Source of the DNA: Phycisphaerae bacterium
Lineage (GTDB): Bacteria; Planctomycetota; Phycisphaerae; UBA1845; UTPLA1
Reading direction: 5' to 3'
DNA length: 19,737 bases
Assembly: GCA_016935885.1 (NCBI GenBank)
Contig: JAFGQA010000345.1
Span: 1-19,737, forward strand
The position numbers were made by a program, and so were the translations under genes. Of this stretch, positions 7,060 to 14,286 are shown piece by piece (positions within the stretch are counted from its first letter, which is position 1; the number at the start of each line of letters is the position of its first letter). The notes below the pieces were generated by a model, which had not been told where the DNA came from, made no database searches, and worked only from the letters and a program-made list of their open reading frames with translations.

Positions 7060-7221
7060 TGATTGGATCTCACAAGCGTTGCGATCGCGGGGCCGGCGTC
7101 CCAACGACGCCGACACACGCTGATCGAGCCGGAACATCCGAACGCAACCCATCTCAGGCGGCTATGGTCCTCCGCAACGCCATTTCGGCTTTCAACAGCT
7201 CGGCTTCCGACCTTCGTCATT

Positions 7222-8706
7222 TCACTCGATTCGGATAACGCTCGCCCCTGCACTGCGAAGGCGCGGCCCGCCCGGTGGTCGCTCCCCGGCTGGCAGAAGT
7301 ATCGTAAACGTCGAACCCTCATTCGGCCTGGACCGGACGATAATCTCCCCGCCCGCCTGCTCGATCACCTCTCGAACGATCGACAGCCCCAAGCCGCTGC
7401 CGAGAATCCCCGCCTCCAACGCCAAGTTGCCCCGTCGGTACGCGTCAAACATCTCCCGCTGCGTCTCGAGCGGCATGCCCATCCCCGTGTCCTGCACCAG
7501 TACCGACACCGAATCGCCGGCCCGGGCCACCTTCACGGAGATCTTGCCGCCGCTCTCGGTGAATCTGATCGCGTTGTCGATCAGGTTGCCGATGGCGTCG
7601 GCCAAATCGCGCGGATCCACGAGGACCGTCCAATCGCCGTCACGCGGTACCTCGCAGGCGAATTCGAGCTTCTTGCTCTCGACGAGCGGCTCGTGTTGTT
7701 CGCAAAGGTCCCGCACAACCTCCGCGACGTCCGCGCGCGATTCTCGATGCCGCCAGGGATCAGCATCTTGGATGCGGGCATATGTCAGTAGGTCGGCCAC
7801 CTGGCCGATCGCCGTCCGACACCGCACGATCACCTTATCGAAGATCTTGGGCTGCGACTCCGCCGGCACCAAGCCGTCACGCAACAGGTTCACCTGCGTC
7901 TGGATGATGGCCAGTGGGCTCTTGAGCTGATGGGCGGCCGTCTTCATAAACTGCGATTTCCGCCGCTGAAGCTCCTGAATCGCCGCCTGCGACTTCCGCA
8001 GCGCCGCATTCACGTTGCGGAGCACGCGCTCCCGCTCGTCCAGCCGGCCCACGATTCGCCGCGTGAAATACAACGTACCGAATATCCCGCTGCCGACCAC
8101 GACCACCATCACGCAAACGTAATGCGAGTTCGCGTACAACGCCGGGCCCGGCGCAAATGGCAGGAAGCAATAGTGCGGTGTCAGCCAACCCAGCAACTCC
8201 CCAAAACACATCGAGCAGTAAAGCACAAACGCCCATACGCTTTGCAGGAATGCCTGCCACGTCGTCAGCAGCAGCGGCGCGATGGCCATGTGGAACAGGT
8301 AGAAAATGGCCATCGGATTCTCGACCCCGCCTGTATAGCGGAGAATCCCTGTCAGTAACAACAAGTCCGCCCCGATCTGCGCGTTGGCATAGGCGACCGC
8401 TACCCGGATCACGGACGCCTCGTTTTCCCCCTCGATCTCGATCCGCCCCAGCAGGAACCTCGAAAACCCCCACCAGAACAGGTTGACCGCCAGAAGCACG
8501 AGCAGGATCCAGGTCAACCCGGACGGTCGTGCCCACTCGCCAACACTCCAACGCTCCAGGGCCAGGAAGATGCACGTACATAAAAGCATCAGCCAGCGCA
8601 GGTGGATGAACCACCGCAGCCGAACCAGCGAGACCAACGCCTCGGCGCGGTACCCGCGTCCACCCTCGGACGGCCTCAGGCCTATCTCGGTTGGAGCGAC
8701 GGACAT
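7222..8706 (-). CDS. Membrane sensor histidine kinase, RegB/PrrB-like sensor region
   Basis: The 494-residue protein has an N-terminal domain of about six membrane segments (roughly residues 33-215), then a coiled linker, HisKA and HATPase domains. The phospho-acceptor region is MKTAAHQLKSPLAII with His259. The N box is IGNLIDNAIRF (N378), the G1 box DTGMGM (406-411) and the G2 box GSGLGLSIV (436-444). Between two membrane segments sits TGGVENPM (125-132), close to the GGxxNPF heptapeptide of RegB/PrrB kinases, where it takes part in quinone redox sensing. That makes a redox input plausible, but it is an inference from one motif. It starts at ATG 8706, 12 bp after the response regulator stop, so the pair is co-transcribed. 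The kinase sits between maturation and structural hydrogenase genes, which suggests control of this locus or of redox state. Confidence 0.9.
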   Translation of the reverse strand: MSVAPTEIGLRPSEGGRGYRAEALVSLVRLRWFIHLRWLMLLCTCIFLALERWSVGEWARPSGLTWILLVLLAVNLFWWGFSRFLLGRIEIEGENEASVIRVAVAYANAQIGADLLLLTGILRYTGGVENPMAIFYLFHMAIAPLLLTTWQAFLQSVWAFVLYCSMCFGELLGWLTPHYCFLPFAPGPALYANSHYVCVMVVVVGSGIFGTLYFTRRIVGRLDERERVLRNVNAALRKSQAAIQELQRRKSQFMKTAAHQLKSPLAIIQTQVNLLRDGLVPAESQPKIFDKVIVRCRTAIGQVADLLTYARIQDADPWRHRESRADVAEVVRDLCEQHEPLVESKKLEFACEVPRDGDWTVLVDPRDLADAIGNLIDNAIRFTESGGKISVKVARAGDSVSVLVQDTGMGMPLETQREMFDAYRRGNLALEAGILGSGLGLSIVREVIEQAGGEIIVRSRPNEGSTFTILLPAGERPPGGPRLRSAGASVIRIE

Positions 8707-8718
8707 GAAACGGTGCCT

Positions 8719-9123
8719 CTACTCCTTCGCGCCTTCCATCGCCTCGTTCACCGCCGCCAGCAGCGTCGCCGCGTCAAAAGGCTTGTCGATGAACCTGCTT
8801 GCCGGTACGTACTCCGTGCCCAACTCCTTGGCATAGTCGATTCCCATCTTCTGCCCGATCGACGAGATGATCACGATCGGAATCGCTTTGAGCACTTCAT
8901 CGCTTTTCATCGTATAGGCGATGTGGAATCCCTCCGACGGCGTATCAAGCATGATGTCCAGCAGAAGAACATCGGGCATCAGCTCACGTGCGGCCTCCAG
9001 CCCCTTCGGACCCGTCAGGGCGCACTCCACGCGAAGGCCCTGAGGCTCCAGAATCATCTTGACAACCTCATGGACATCCGCGTCGTCGTCGATCAGCAAT
9101 ACCGTCTTGGGTTTGTCTGCCAT
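8719..9123 (-). CDS. Single-domain (CheY-like) response regulator
   Basis: This 134-residue protein is a receiver domain alone. The acidic pocket is DDD at 12-14, the phospho-acceptor is D56 (VLLLDIMLD), the switch Ser is S87 or S88 (IISSIG) and the conserved Lys is K114 (IDKPFD). There is no DNA-binding or enzymatic output domain, so it would act by protein contact, as a phosphate sink, or through a further partner. ATG at 9123 has GAGGTG 8 nt upstream. It directly precedes the kinase gene and is its likely partner. An insertion around residues 90-109 (QKMGIDYAKELGTEYVPASR) lengthens the usual alpha4-beta5 region. Confidence 0.9.
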   Translation of the reverse strand: MADKPKTVLLIDDDADVHEVVKMILEPQGLRVECALTGPKGLEAARELMPDVLLLDIMLDTPSEGFHIAYTMKSDEVLKAIPIVIISSIGQKMGIDYAKELGTEYVPASRFIDKPFDAATLLAAVNEAMEGAKE

Positions 9124-9139
9124 GATAAAGGCACCTCGG

Positions 9140-9227
9140 CTCTCAGTTGTCAGCTCTCAGTTGTCCGTCCCGGTGTCGTCATTCCCCTCTTCCTTGCCGA
9201 CAACTGATGACTGACGACTGATGACTG
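9140..9227. repeat. Facing arrays of 7-bp tandem repeats (NNNNCAG / NNNNCTG)
   Basis: Four heptamers, CTCTCAG, TTGTCAG, CTCTCAG and TTGTCCG (9140-9167), face four heptamers, ACAACTG, ATGACTG, ACGACTG and ATGACTG (9200-9227). The two arrays are roughly inverted. TCAGTTGTC (9157-9165) pairs perfectly with GACAACTGA (9199-9207). The structure fills the 121-bp spacer between hypE and the response regulator and would fold in the transcript. Confidence 0.8.
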
Positions 9228-9244
9228 GCAAGTAACCTGCTCCG

Positions 9245-10279
9245 CTAGCAAATCCTCGGTAGCTCCTCGCCGTAGGGTCGCTGGATGATGCGCTGACCGC
9301 CGGCGGAGGTGTTCAATTCAACCAGCGGCGGATCGGCGGCCGTAACGCGCCCGATGACAGCCGCGCTCCTGCCTTCCGGCTCCGAACGCATGGTGCTGAG
9401 CGCCGCCGCGGCGTCTTGGGCAGCCACCACGCAGACGATCTTTCCCTCGTTGGCAACGGTGATAGGATCCAGACCCAGCATCTCGGCCGCGTGACGCGCC
9501 GTCGGCGAGATCGGAATACAATCTTCGTCGATCTCAATGGTCAGCCCGCGGTGTTCGCTGATGTCCGCCAGCACACCCGCCAAACCTCCGCGAGTCGCGT
9601 CACGAATAAACTTCACATCCACGCCACTGTCAAGGACCCGCCCGATCAACCGGTTGAGCGGCCTGGCGTCGCTGCGCAGTTCCGACTCAAACTCGATGCC
9701 GCTCCGCACGGACATGATCGTCAGGCCGTGATCCGCAACACGCCCGTTAATGATAATCACGTCGCCTGGCTCGACACGGCCAACATCGAGCTTCACGCCA
9801 TGTCGTAATCGGCCAACGCCGGCGGTGTTGATGAACAGCCCGTCGCCGCCGCGCCGCTCGATCACCTTGGTATCACCGGTCACGATCTCGACGCCCGACT
9901 CGCGGGCAGTCGCCGAAATCGAACCGACAATCCGATCCAAGACCTCGATGGGCAGGCCCTCCTCGATGATCAACCCCAAGCTCAGCGCAACAGGCGTGGC
10001 ACCCATCACCGAAAGGTCGTTCACCGTTCCCGCCACGGCGATGGTTCCGATGTCCCCTCCAGGAAACTCCAGCGGGGTCACCACGTATGAATCGGTGGTG
10101 AACACAAGCTCACCTGTGTCCCACGGGAGCACTGCGCCATCCGTCAGCGGGGCTAGCGCGTCGTTGGCCAACGCCGGCAACAGGTGATCCCGAATGAGAC
10201 GCCCGGTGAGTTCCCCACCACCGCCGTGGGCGAGAACCACCCGCTCAATGGTACCCGGGCTCGGTTTGGCTGAAGCCAT
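9245..10279 (-). CDS. hypE: HypE, carbamoyl dehydratase for cyanide ligand synthesis
   Basis: HypE dehydrates the carbamoyl group placed on its C-terminal Cys by HypF, forming the thiocyanate that becomes the CN ligands of the NiFe site. The 344-residue protein has the N-terminal AHGGGGELTGRLIRDHLLP, the nucleotide-binding TVNDLSVMGATPVALS and GDTKVIERR segments, TRGGLAGVLADI, and ends with the obligatory PRIC, so Cys344 is the modified residue. ATG at 10279 is chosen because GGAGGTG lies 5 nt upstream and because a longer frame runs through hypD. Twenty base pairs separate it from hypD. Its presence, with an intact C-terminus, implies that a working HypF activity exists somewhere. Confidence 0.96.
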   Translation of the reverse strand: MASAKPSPGTIERVVLAHGGGGELTGRLIRDHLLPALANDALAPLTDGAVLPWDTGELVFTTDSYVVTPLEFPGGDIGTIAVAGTVNDLSVMGATPVALSLGLIIEEGLPIEVLDRIVGSISATARESGVEIVTGDTKVIERRGGDGLFINTAGVGRLRHGVKLDVGRVEPGDVIIINGRVADHGLTIMSVRSGIEFESELRSDARPLNRLIGRVLDSGVDVKFIRDATRGGLAGVLADISEHRGLTIEIDEDCIPISPTARHAAEMLGLDPITVANEGKIVCVVAAQDAAAALSTMRSEPEGRSAAVIGRVTAADPPLVELNTSAGGQRIIQRPYGEELPRIC

Positions 10280-10284
10280 AAAAG

Positions 10285-10291
10285 CACCTCC
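10285..10291 (-). promoter_or_regulatory. Ribosome binding site deciding the hypE start
   Basis: GGAGGTG on the minus strand, 5 nt before the ATG at 10279. It selects this start over in-frame codons up to 216 bp further upstream that lie inside hypD. Confidence 0.75.
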
Positions 10292-10299
10292 GCGCGATG

Positions 10300-11487
10300 T
10301 CACGAACCAATGGCGCAATCGCCACGCAATGCCCGCTCCGCCGAAAGGCCGCGCCCGTATTTGTACCAGGCGGCGCATGTCCCCTCGATGCTCACCATAC
10401 ACGGGCCGATCGGCGTCAGCGGCGTGCAGCCACCGCCGAACAGCGGGCACTCCACCGGCTCGGCCTTGCCTTGGATGACCTCGCCACACTTGCACGCCGG
10501 GTGGTCCTCGTCCTCCCCAAGCGTCAAGCCAAATCGCTCCAAGGCGTCAAACCGCCGGTAGGCCGGCGCCAGCTCGAAGCCGCTCCGCGGAATCGTGCCC
10601 AACGCCCGCCACGGCGTGTCGGACACGGTGAACACACGCTCCAGAAGCTCGAGCGCCACCGGATTGCCGGTCTCATTCACGACAGCCGGGTAGACGTTCT
10701 CCAAGCGAGGCACCGGCGCCTCCGCGCTTCGACGCTGCGGCCCAACGACATCTCGATGTCCGACCGTTTCGCCCCCGCCTGCCAACGCGTCCCGCACCTG
10801 TCGAGCAAGGTGCACAAGGCCCAGAAGTATCTGCTCAGGCTCGAAGCCGGCGACCACACAGGCCTTTCGATGTCGGTCCACGATCGGCCGATAGGCGGAC
10901 GTGCCGATGATCACGCTAACATGGCCGGGGCACAGGAAGCCGTCCAGTGCCACGTCGCCGCATGCAAGCAGCGCCATCATCGCCGGGACGATCCGCTTGT
11001 GGCACATCAGGACCGTAAAGCGAGTGAGGCCCGCGCGATCCGCATCGAGAACCGTCGCCGCCGTCGCCGGAGCCGTCGTCTCGAATCCTGCGCCCAGAAA
11101 GACGACGTTCTCACTCGACTCACGCCTGGCAATCTCCAATGCGGTCCTCGCCGAGTTCACAACCCGAACGCGCGCTCCTTGCGCCCGCAAGGACTCGAGG
11201 CTTCCCAGCCGGCCCGGCACGCGAAGCATATCCCCATACGTCGCGATGATCGCGTCGTGGTTGGCGGCCAACTCAATCGCGGCATCGATGTGACGTTGCG
11301 GCGTGACACAGACGGGGCATCCCGGCCCGCTAACCAGCCGCAGGTTCGTCGGCATCAGCGAGTGAAGCCCGTTGCGGAAGACCGACATCGTGTGGGTGCC
11401 GCACACCTCCATAAACTGGACGCGCCGATCAACGCCATCACAAAGGCGGGCAAGCTCGTCCCGAAGCGATCGCAGCCGGCATGTCAC
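10300..11487 (-). CDS. hypD: HypD, Fe(CN)2CO assembly scaffold
   Basis: HypD is the iron-sulfur scaffold that, with HypC, collects CN and CO on iron before delivery to the large subunit. The 395-residue protein shows VQFMEVCGTHTMS (C29), SGPGCPVCVTP (C57 and C60) and the C-terminal [4Fe-4S] region: ACKCGEVIQGK (C332, C334), ECPLFGGGCTP (C347, C354), GPCMVSIEGTCAAWYKYG (C363, C371). All hallmark Cys appear to be present and the length is close to the family norm of about 370-380. The GTG start at 11487 overlaps the hypC stop by 4 bp (GTGA), the same coupling arrangement as hydD to hydA. A long open frame on the opposite strand is a GC-driven shadow. Confidence 0.96.
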   Translation of the reverse strand: MTCRLRSLRDELARLCDGVDRRVQFMEVCGTHTMSVFRNGLHSLMPTNLRLVSGPGCPVCVTPQRHIDAAIELAANHDAIIATYGDMLRVPGRLGSLESLRAQGARVRVVNSARTALEIARRESSENVVFLGAGFETTAPATAATVLDADRAGLTRFTVLMCHKRIVPAMMALLACGDVALDGFLCPGHVSVIIGTSAYRPIVDRHRKACVVAGFEPEQILLGLVHLARQVRDALAGGGETVGHRDVVGPQRRSAEAPVPRLENVYPAVVNETGNPVALELLERVFTVSDTPWRALGTIPRSGFELAPAYRRFDALERFGLTLGEDEDHPACKCGEVIQGKAEPVECPLFGGGCTPLTPIGPCMVSIEGTCAAWYKYGRGLSAERALRGDCAIGS

Positions 11488-11738
11488 TGCCCACCCCCTT
11501 CGATGCCCGCTGCCTCGCCGATGTCAGTGCCATAGCACTGCCGCAAGTAGCTCCACGTCTCCAACGCGTCGTTCTCGTCGATCATCGAAATCGCGAAACC
11601 TGCGTGCACAAGTACCCAGTCCCCAACACAGGCTTCCGGCGTCAGGACCTTGCTGATCCTCAAACGATTGCCCTGAAGGTCAACCAACGCGCCGTCGTCT
11701 TCAGACTCGATGATTCTGCCGGGAACCGCCAGGCACAT
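11484..11738 (-). CDS. hypC: HypC, hydrogenase assembly chaperone
   Basis: HypC is a small chaperone that binds HypD and the large-subunit precursor through its N-terminal Cys. The 84-residue protein begins MCLAVPGRIIESE with the essential Cys2, and continues with VGDWVLVHAGFAISMIDENDA, the family's second signature. The start at 11738 is set by this motif and by GGAGGT 7 nt upstream; the frame stays open for 12 more codons but that extension would bury Cys2. It lies 46 bp downstream of hypF and overlaps hypD by 4 bp. The Gly-rich tail (AAGIEGGGQ) is not conserved. Confidence 0.95.
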   Translation of the reverse strand: MCLAVPGRIIESEDDGALVDLQGNRLRISKVLTPEACVGDWVLVHAGFAISMIDENDALETWSYLRQCYGTDIGEAAGIEGGGQ

Positions 11739-11745
11739 GCGATGG

Positions 11746-11751
11746 ACCTCC
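11746..11751 (-). promoter_or_regulatory. Ribosome binding site deciding the hypC start
   Basis: GGAGGT on the minus strand, 7 nt before the ATG that encodes MCLAVPG. It confirms that Cys2 is the second residue. Confidence 0.75.
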
Positions 11752-11784
11752 GATGCCTTGCTACCGCCGGGCACGTGCGGCCTC

Positions 11785-12966
11785 TCACGGTTTCGCCGCC
11801 GCTATCACCGCCTGGCCCAACGCCAGGCCGGCGTCGCCGCACGAAACGCGACGCGGACGCAGCACCCGCAGATGGCGGCGCTCGAGCCGCTCGGTCACGC
11901 GCGAAGCCAGCCGCCGATTCGCAAAGCACCCGCCGGACAAGGCCGTCGTGGAAATCCCTTCCATCTCGCAGACCATCTCCGCCGTCGCCGCCAGCATCCG
12001 CGCGACCGTCTCGTGGAACCGCGCCGAAATCGCACCCGCGCCGACACCCGCCTTCAGGTCCTGCACGATCGCCCGGACAACCGGGACGACGGACATCCTG
12101 ACCAGCCCGTTGTCCGCCGTCGTGCCGTAAGGATAGGGCGCCGCCAGTCCGGCCGAGGCCGCCGAATCGAGGGCGATCGACGCCTGGGCCTCATGCTCGT
12201 TACGATCGCAAAGCCCAAGCAGGAAGCTCACCCCGTCGAACACCCGGCCCAGGCTCGATGTCATGATATCCTTTGTACTGCTCGTCATCAGCCGTTCAAA
12301 GGCATCAAGATCTTTCTCCGGGACACGACAGAACGCCGTCGCAAGCTGATCTCGCCACTCGTCGCCGAAGGCCTGCCGAAGCAACGCCGCGGCCGGACGG
12401 CACGTCTCAACCGCCGCCGCGTCGCCGCCGATCAGCGGGAAGTATTCCAAGTGCCCCGCCCTCGTGAAACCGGAGGCGTCACACCGCAGCACCTCACACC
12501 CCCACGCCGCCCCGTCCACCCCGTAGCCGACACCGTCACAGCAGATCCCGACCACCGGCTTGTCCACCCGCCACTCGGCCATCACGCTTACAACGTGCGC
12601 GTGGTGGTGCTGGACCGCAACGGTCGGCAAGCCCGTACCCAAGGCGTAACGCGTCGACATGTACAACGGATGGAGATCGTGTGCGATGACCGCAGGCCTG
12701 AACCCGCAACGCCTCTTCGCCTCCTCGATCACATCAATGAAGTCTCGATACGCACGTGGATCGGTGAGGTGACCGAGTGGCTCGCTGAGCGCGGCTTCGC
12801 GACCGGCATACAGGCAGAACGCGGACTTGAGTTCGCCCCCCACTGCCAACACGTGCCTACTGGCCCGCCTGGCCAACTGGTAGGTCTCCATCCGCCCGCC
12901 ATTGGCTGGCTCGGAATGGCTGTCATCAAGTAGGCACCGGCTTTTGGGCTTTGGTGGCATCGCCAT
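11785..12966 (-). CDS. hypF: HypF C-terminal half: stand-alone Kae1-like carbamoyltransferase domain
   Basis: Full HypF is about 750 residues: acylphosphatase, zinc fingers, YrdC-like and Kae1-like domains. This 393-residue ORF matches only the Kae1-like half, which transfers the carbamoyl group to HypE. Visible motifs are VLAVGGELKSAFCL (39-52), IAHDLHPLYMSTRYA (94-108), the metal site VQHHHAHVVSVMAE (118-131), CDGVGYGVDGAAWGCE (143-158), TSSLGRVFDGVSFLLGL (236-252), SGGCFANRRL (344-353) and GDAGLALGQA (377-386). Two positions differ from the common form: FDG is CDG and WGGE is WGCE. The frame begins at the linker between YrdC and Kae1. ATG at 12966 is the longest start and ATG at 12891 (METYQLARRAS) is equally possible; neither has a good ribosome binding site. 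No N-terminal half is found upstream. The other half may be encoded elsewhere, or the gene is a truncated remnant. Confidence 0.85.
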   Translation of the reverse strand: MAMPPKPKSRCLLDDSHSEPANGGRMETYQLARRASRHVLAVGGELKSAFCLYAGREAALSEPLGHLTDPRAYRDFIDVIEEAKRRCGFRPAVIAHDLHPLYMSTRYALGTGLPTVAVQHHHAHVVSVMAEWRVDKPVVGICCDGVGYGVDGAAWGCEVLRCDASGFTRAGHLEYFPLIGGDAAAVETCRPAAALLRQAFGDEWRDQLATAFCRVPEKDLDAFERLMTSSTKDIMTSSLGRVFDGVSFLLGLCDRNEHEAQASIALDSAASAGLAAPYPYGTTADNGLVRMSVVPVVRAIVQDLKAGVGAGAISARFHETVARMLAATAEMVCEMEGISTTALSGGCFANRRLASRVTERLERRHLRVLRPRRVSCGDAGLALGQAVIAAAKP

Positions 12967-13425
12967 CGTCGGACCCGGTGGAGATAAGGGCTTCCGTTAG
13001 TCCACCAGTGCCCCGCAAGCTCGGTGCCAGACGCACGGCCCCACCTGGAATGCCCAGGGCAATCGCAAGGTCCACGCACGCCCCACGCGGCAATACTGGA
13101 AACCGGTCCTACGCTCAAGCGCGGGAGTCAGGAAACGGCTGAAAACGGCCTTCCGGCCATTCTTGCGATTGCCCTTCCTGGAATGCCCCTCTCGCGATGT
13201 AATCGCAAAGCAGCTAATCGCGACGAGCCGCGGGCGTTAGCAGCCCGTGGCAAAAGGGAAAACAGCCGTTCGGAAACGCCGTTCCTGACCGTGAAGACCA
13301 CCGGCGAGACGCCGGTGCCACAGTTTTGCCACGGGCTGTTAGCCCCCGCAGCCCTGAAAACCCACATCACGCCTCAACGACCGGGCATCTCGTCCCGCTG
13401 TAACCCAGCCGTTGCGGATATTTCC
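12967..13425. other. Repeat-rich spacer upstream of hypF
   Basis: No gene is supported in these 459 bp. The open frames are translated repeats (for example GTGVSPVVF, which is the hairpin at 13299-13317 read on the minus strand). It holds that hairpin, the inverted pair within 13227-13348, and GGGCAATCGCAAG near 13057 facing CTTGCGATTGCCC near 13162. It replaces the place where the N-terminal half of hypF would be expected. I could not identify a promoter for the hypF-hypE genes here. Confidence 0.6.
13227..13348. repeat. Nested dispersed hairpins in inverted arrangement
   Basis: GCCGCGGGC (13227-13235) can fold with GCCCGTGGC (13243-13251) with one wobble pair. The same unit recurs inverted at about 13324-13348, as TTTTGCCACGGGCTGTTAG against TTTTGCCACGGGCTGCTAA on the other strand. 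Between them lies a perfect 8-bp hairpin, CACCGGCG (13299-13306), AGA loop, CGCCGGTG (13310-13317). The last is a base-substituted version of the hairpin at 37-55 in which both arms changed together. Confidence 0.75.
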
Positions 13426-14286
13426 TCAAAACGCGGGAGGTTCTCTCGCAAGCCGTTTCCGCGCTACCAACGACGCCACAAAGCGATGCGGCCCCGCCAT
13501 GCCCTCCTTCGCAACCACAATCTCCCAGTCCTCAAACCACGTGGGCAGTTCCCCGGGCCTCAGCAGATGGGCCTCGCGGCGGGGTCTGCCAAACAACGCT
13601 CGCTGGGGATGGACGAAGGTCTCGTACACAACCAATCCGCCGGGGCGAACGGCCTCGGCGATGTGCGGCATCAGCGGACGGTGAAGGAAGTTGAAACAGG
13701 AGACCAGGTCGTATCGCCCGCCCTCGATCACCGGATTCGCTTCCACATCGCGGACGCACGTCGCGACCGTGACGCCGTGCCGACCCGCCAGTCCCGCACA
13801 CATCGCCAGCGCGTCCGGTAGGACATCCCAGGCTTCGGTGTCGAAACCGGACAATGCCAGGAAAACGGCATCCCGGCCGCTCCCGCAGGCGATGTCCAGT
13901 GCCTGGCGCCCCTCGATCGTGTGCCAGATCTTCCGAGCGTGCCCAACGGCCTTTACCAGCAGCGCGTGCGGCTGCCAGAGGCGGCCTCGGCCTGGGCCGG
14001 TGGCCGTCGGACCCGCACAAAGCCAATCCGGGCCGGACACGACGTCGGCCACCGCGCGATCCCAGGCACACAGCCGCGACCGGGCCCACCGCGCCCTGGT
14101 TTCGTTGGCATCGTAGACCGTCACCGGAGAGGTCCGCCGCGGAAGTTCGTGCGTGCGGCGAGCGAGTTCCTCGAGCGGAATGTTCACCGCCCCGACACGG
14201 TGGAGCCGCTCGAACTCCGCCGCCGGACGGACGTCAAGGATCAGTTCGTCGGGAAGTCGGTTCGTCTCAGACAACCTCTTCTCCAC
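13426..14286 (-). CDS. Rhodanese-like domain fused to SAM methyltransferase
   Basis: The 286-residue protein joins two domains. Residues 10-80 look like a rhodanese fold (ELILDVRPAAEFERLHRVGAVNIPLEEL), but the active-site Cys position holds Asp59 in VTVYDANETRAR, so this part is probably not a sulfurtransferase. Residues 125-275 form a class I SAM-dependent methyltransferase, with motif I ALDIACGSGRDAVFLAL (129-145) and the later YDLVSCFNFLHRPLMP and RPGGLVVYETFV segments. This half resembles TehB-type thiol or tellurite methyltransferases, but the substrate cannot be read. The GTG at 14286 overlaps the acetyltransferase end by 20 bp; TTG at 14274 is an alternative with GGAGAAGAGG upstream. 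Likely co-transcribed with the gene before it. Confidence 0.85.
   Translation of the reverse strand: MEKRLSETNRLPDELILDVRPAAEFERLHRVGAVNIPLEELARRTHELPRRTSPVTVYDANETRARWARSRLCAWDRAVADVVSGPDWLCAGPTATGPGRGRLWQPHALLVKAVGHARKIWHTIEGRQALDIACGSGRDAVFLALSGFDTEAWDVLPDALAMCAGLAGRHGVTVATCVRDVEANPVIEGGRYDLVSCFNFLHRPLMPHIAEAVRPGGLVVYETFVHPQRALFGRPRREAHLLRPGELPTWFEDWEIVVAKEGMAGPHRFVASLVARKRLAREPPAF

Noticed and set aside
5995..7062. 355-codon plus-strand open frame opposite hydB
   Set aside because: Antisense to the Cys-rich hydB motifs and without any recognisable domain.
7095..7111. GGCGTC/GACGCC hairpin as an intrinsic terminator between the kinase gene and hydB
   Set aside because: Only six pairs and no run of T follows on either strand, so termination is not supported.
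10297..11535. 412-codon plus-strand open frame opposite hypD
   Set aside because: Exact antisense to hypD, which has all its motifs; the frame is Arg/Ala/His-rich with no domain. High GC makes long antisense frames common.
11710..12933. 407-codon plus-strand open frame opposite hypF
   Set aside because: Antisense shadow of a gene with clear Kae1-like motifs; composition is Arg/Pro-rich and no domain is seen.
12967..13425. Missing N-terminal half of HypF in a shifted frame
   Set aside because: No acylphosphatase, CxxC zinc-finger or YrdC motif in any frame; the frames read through dispersed hairpins.
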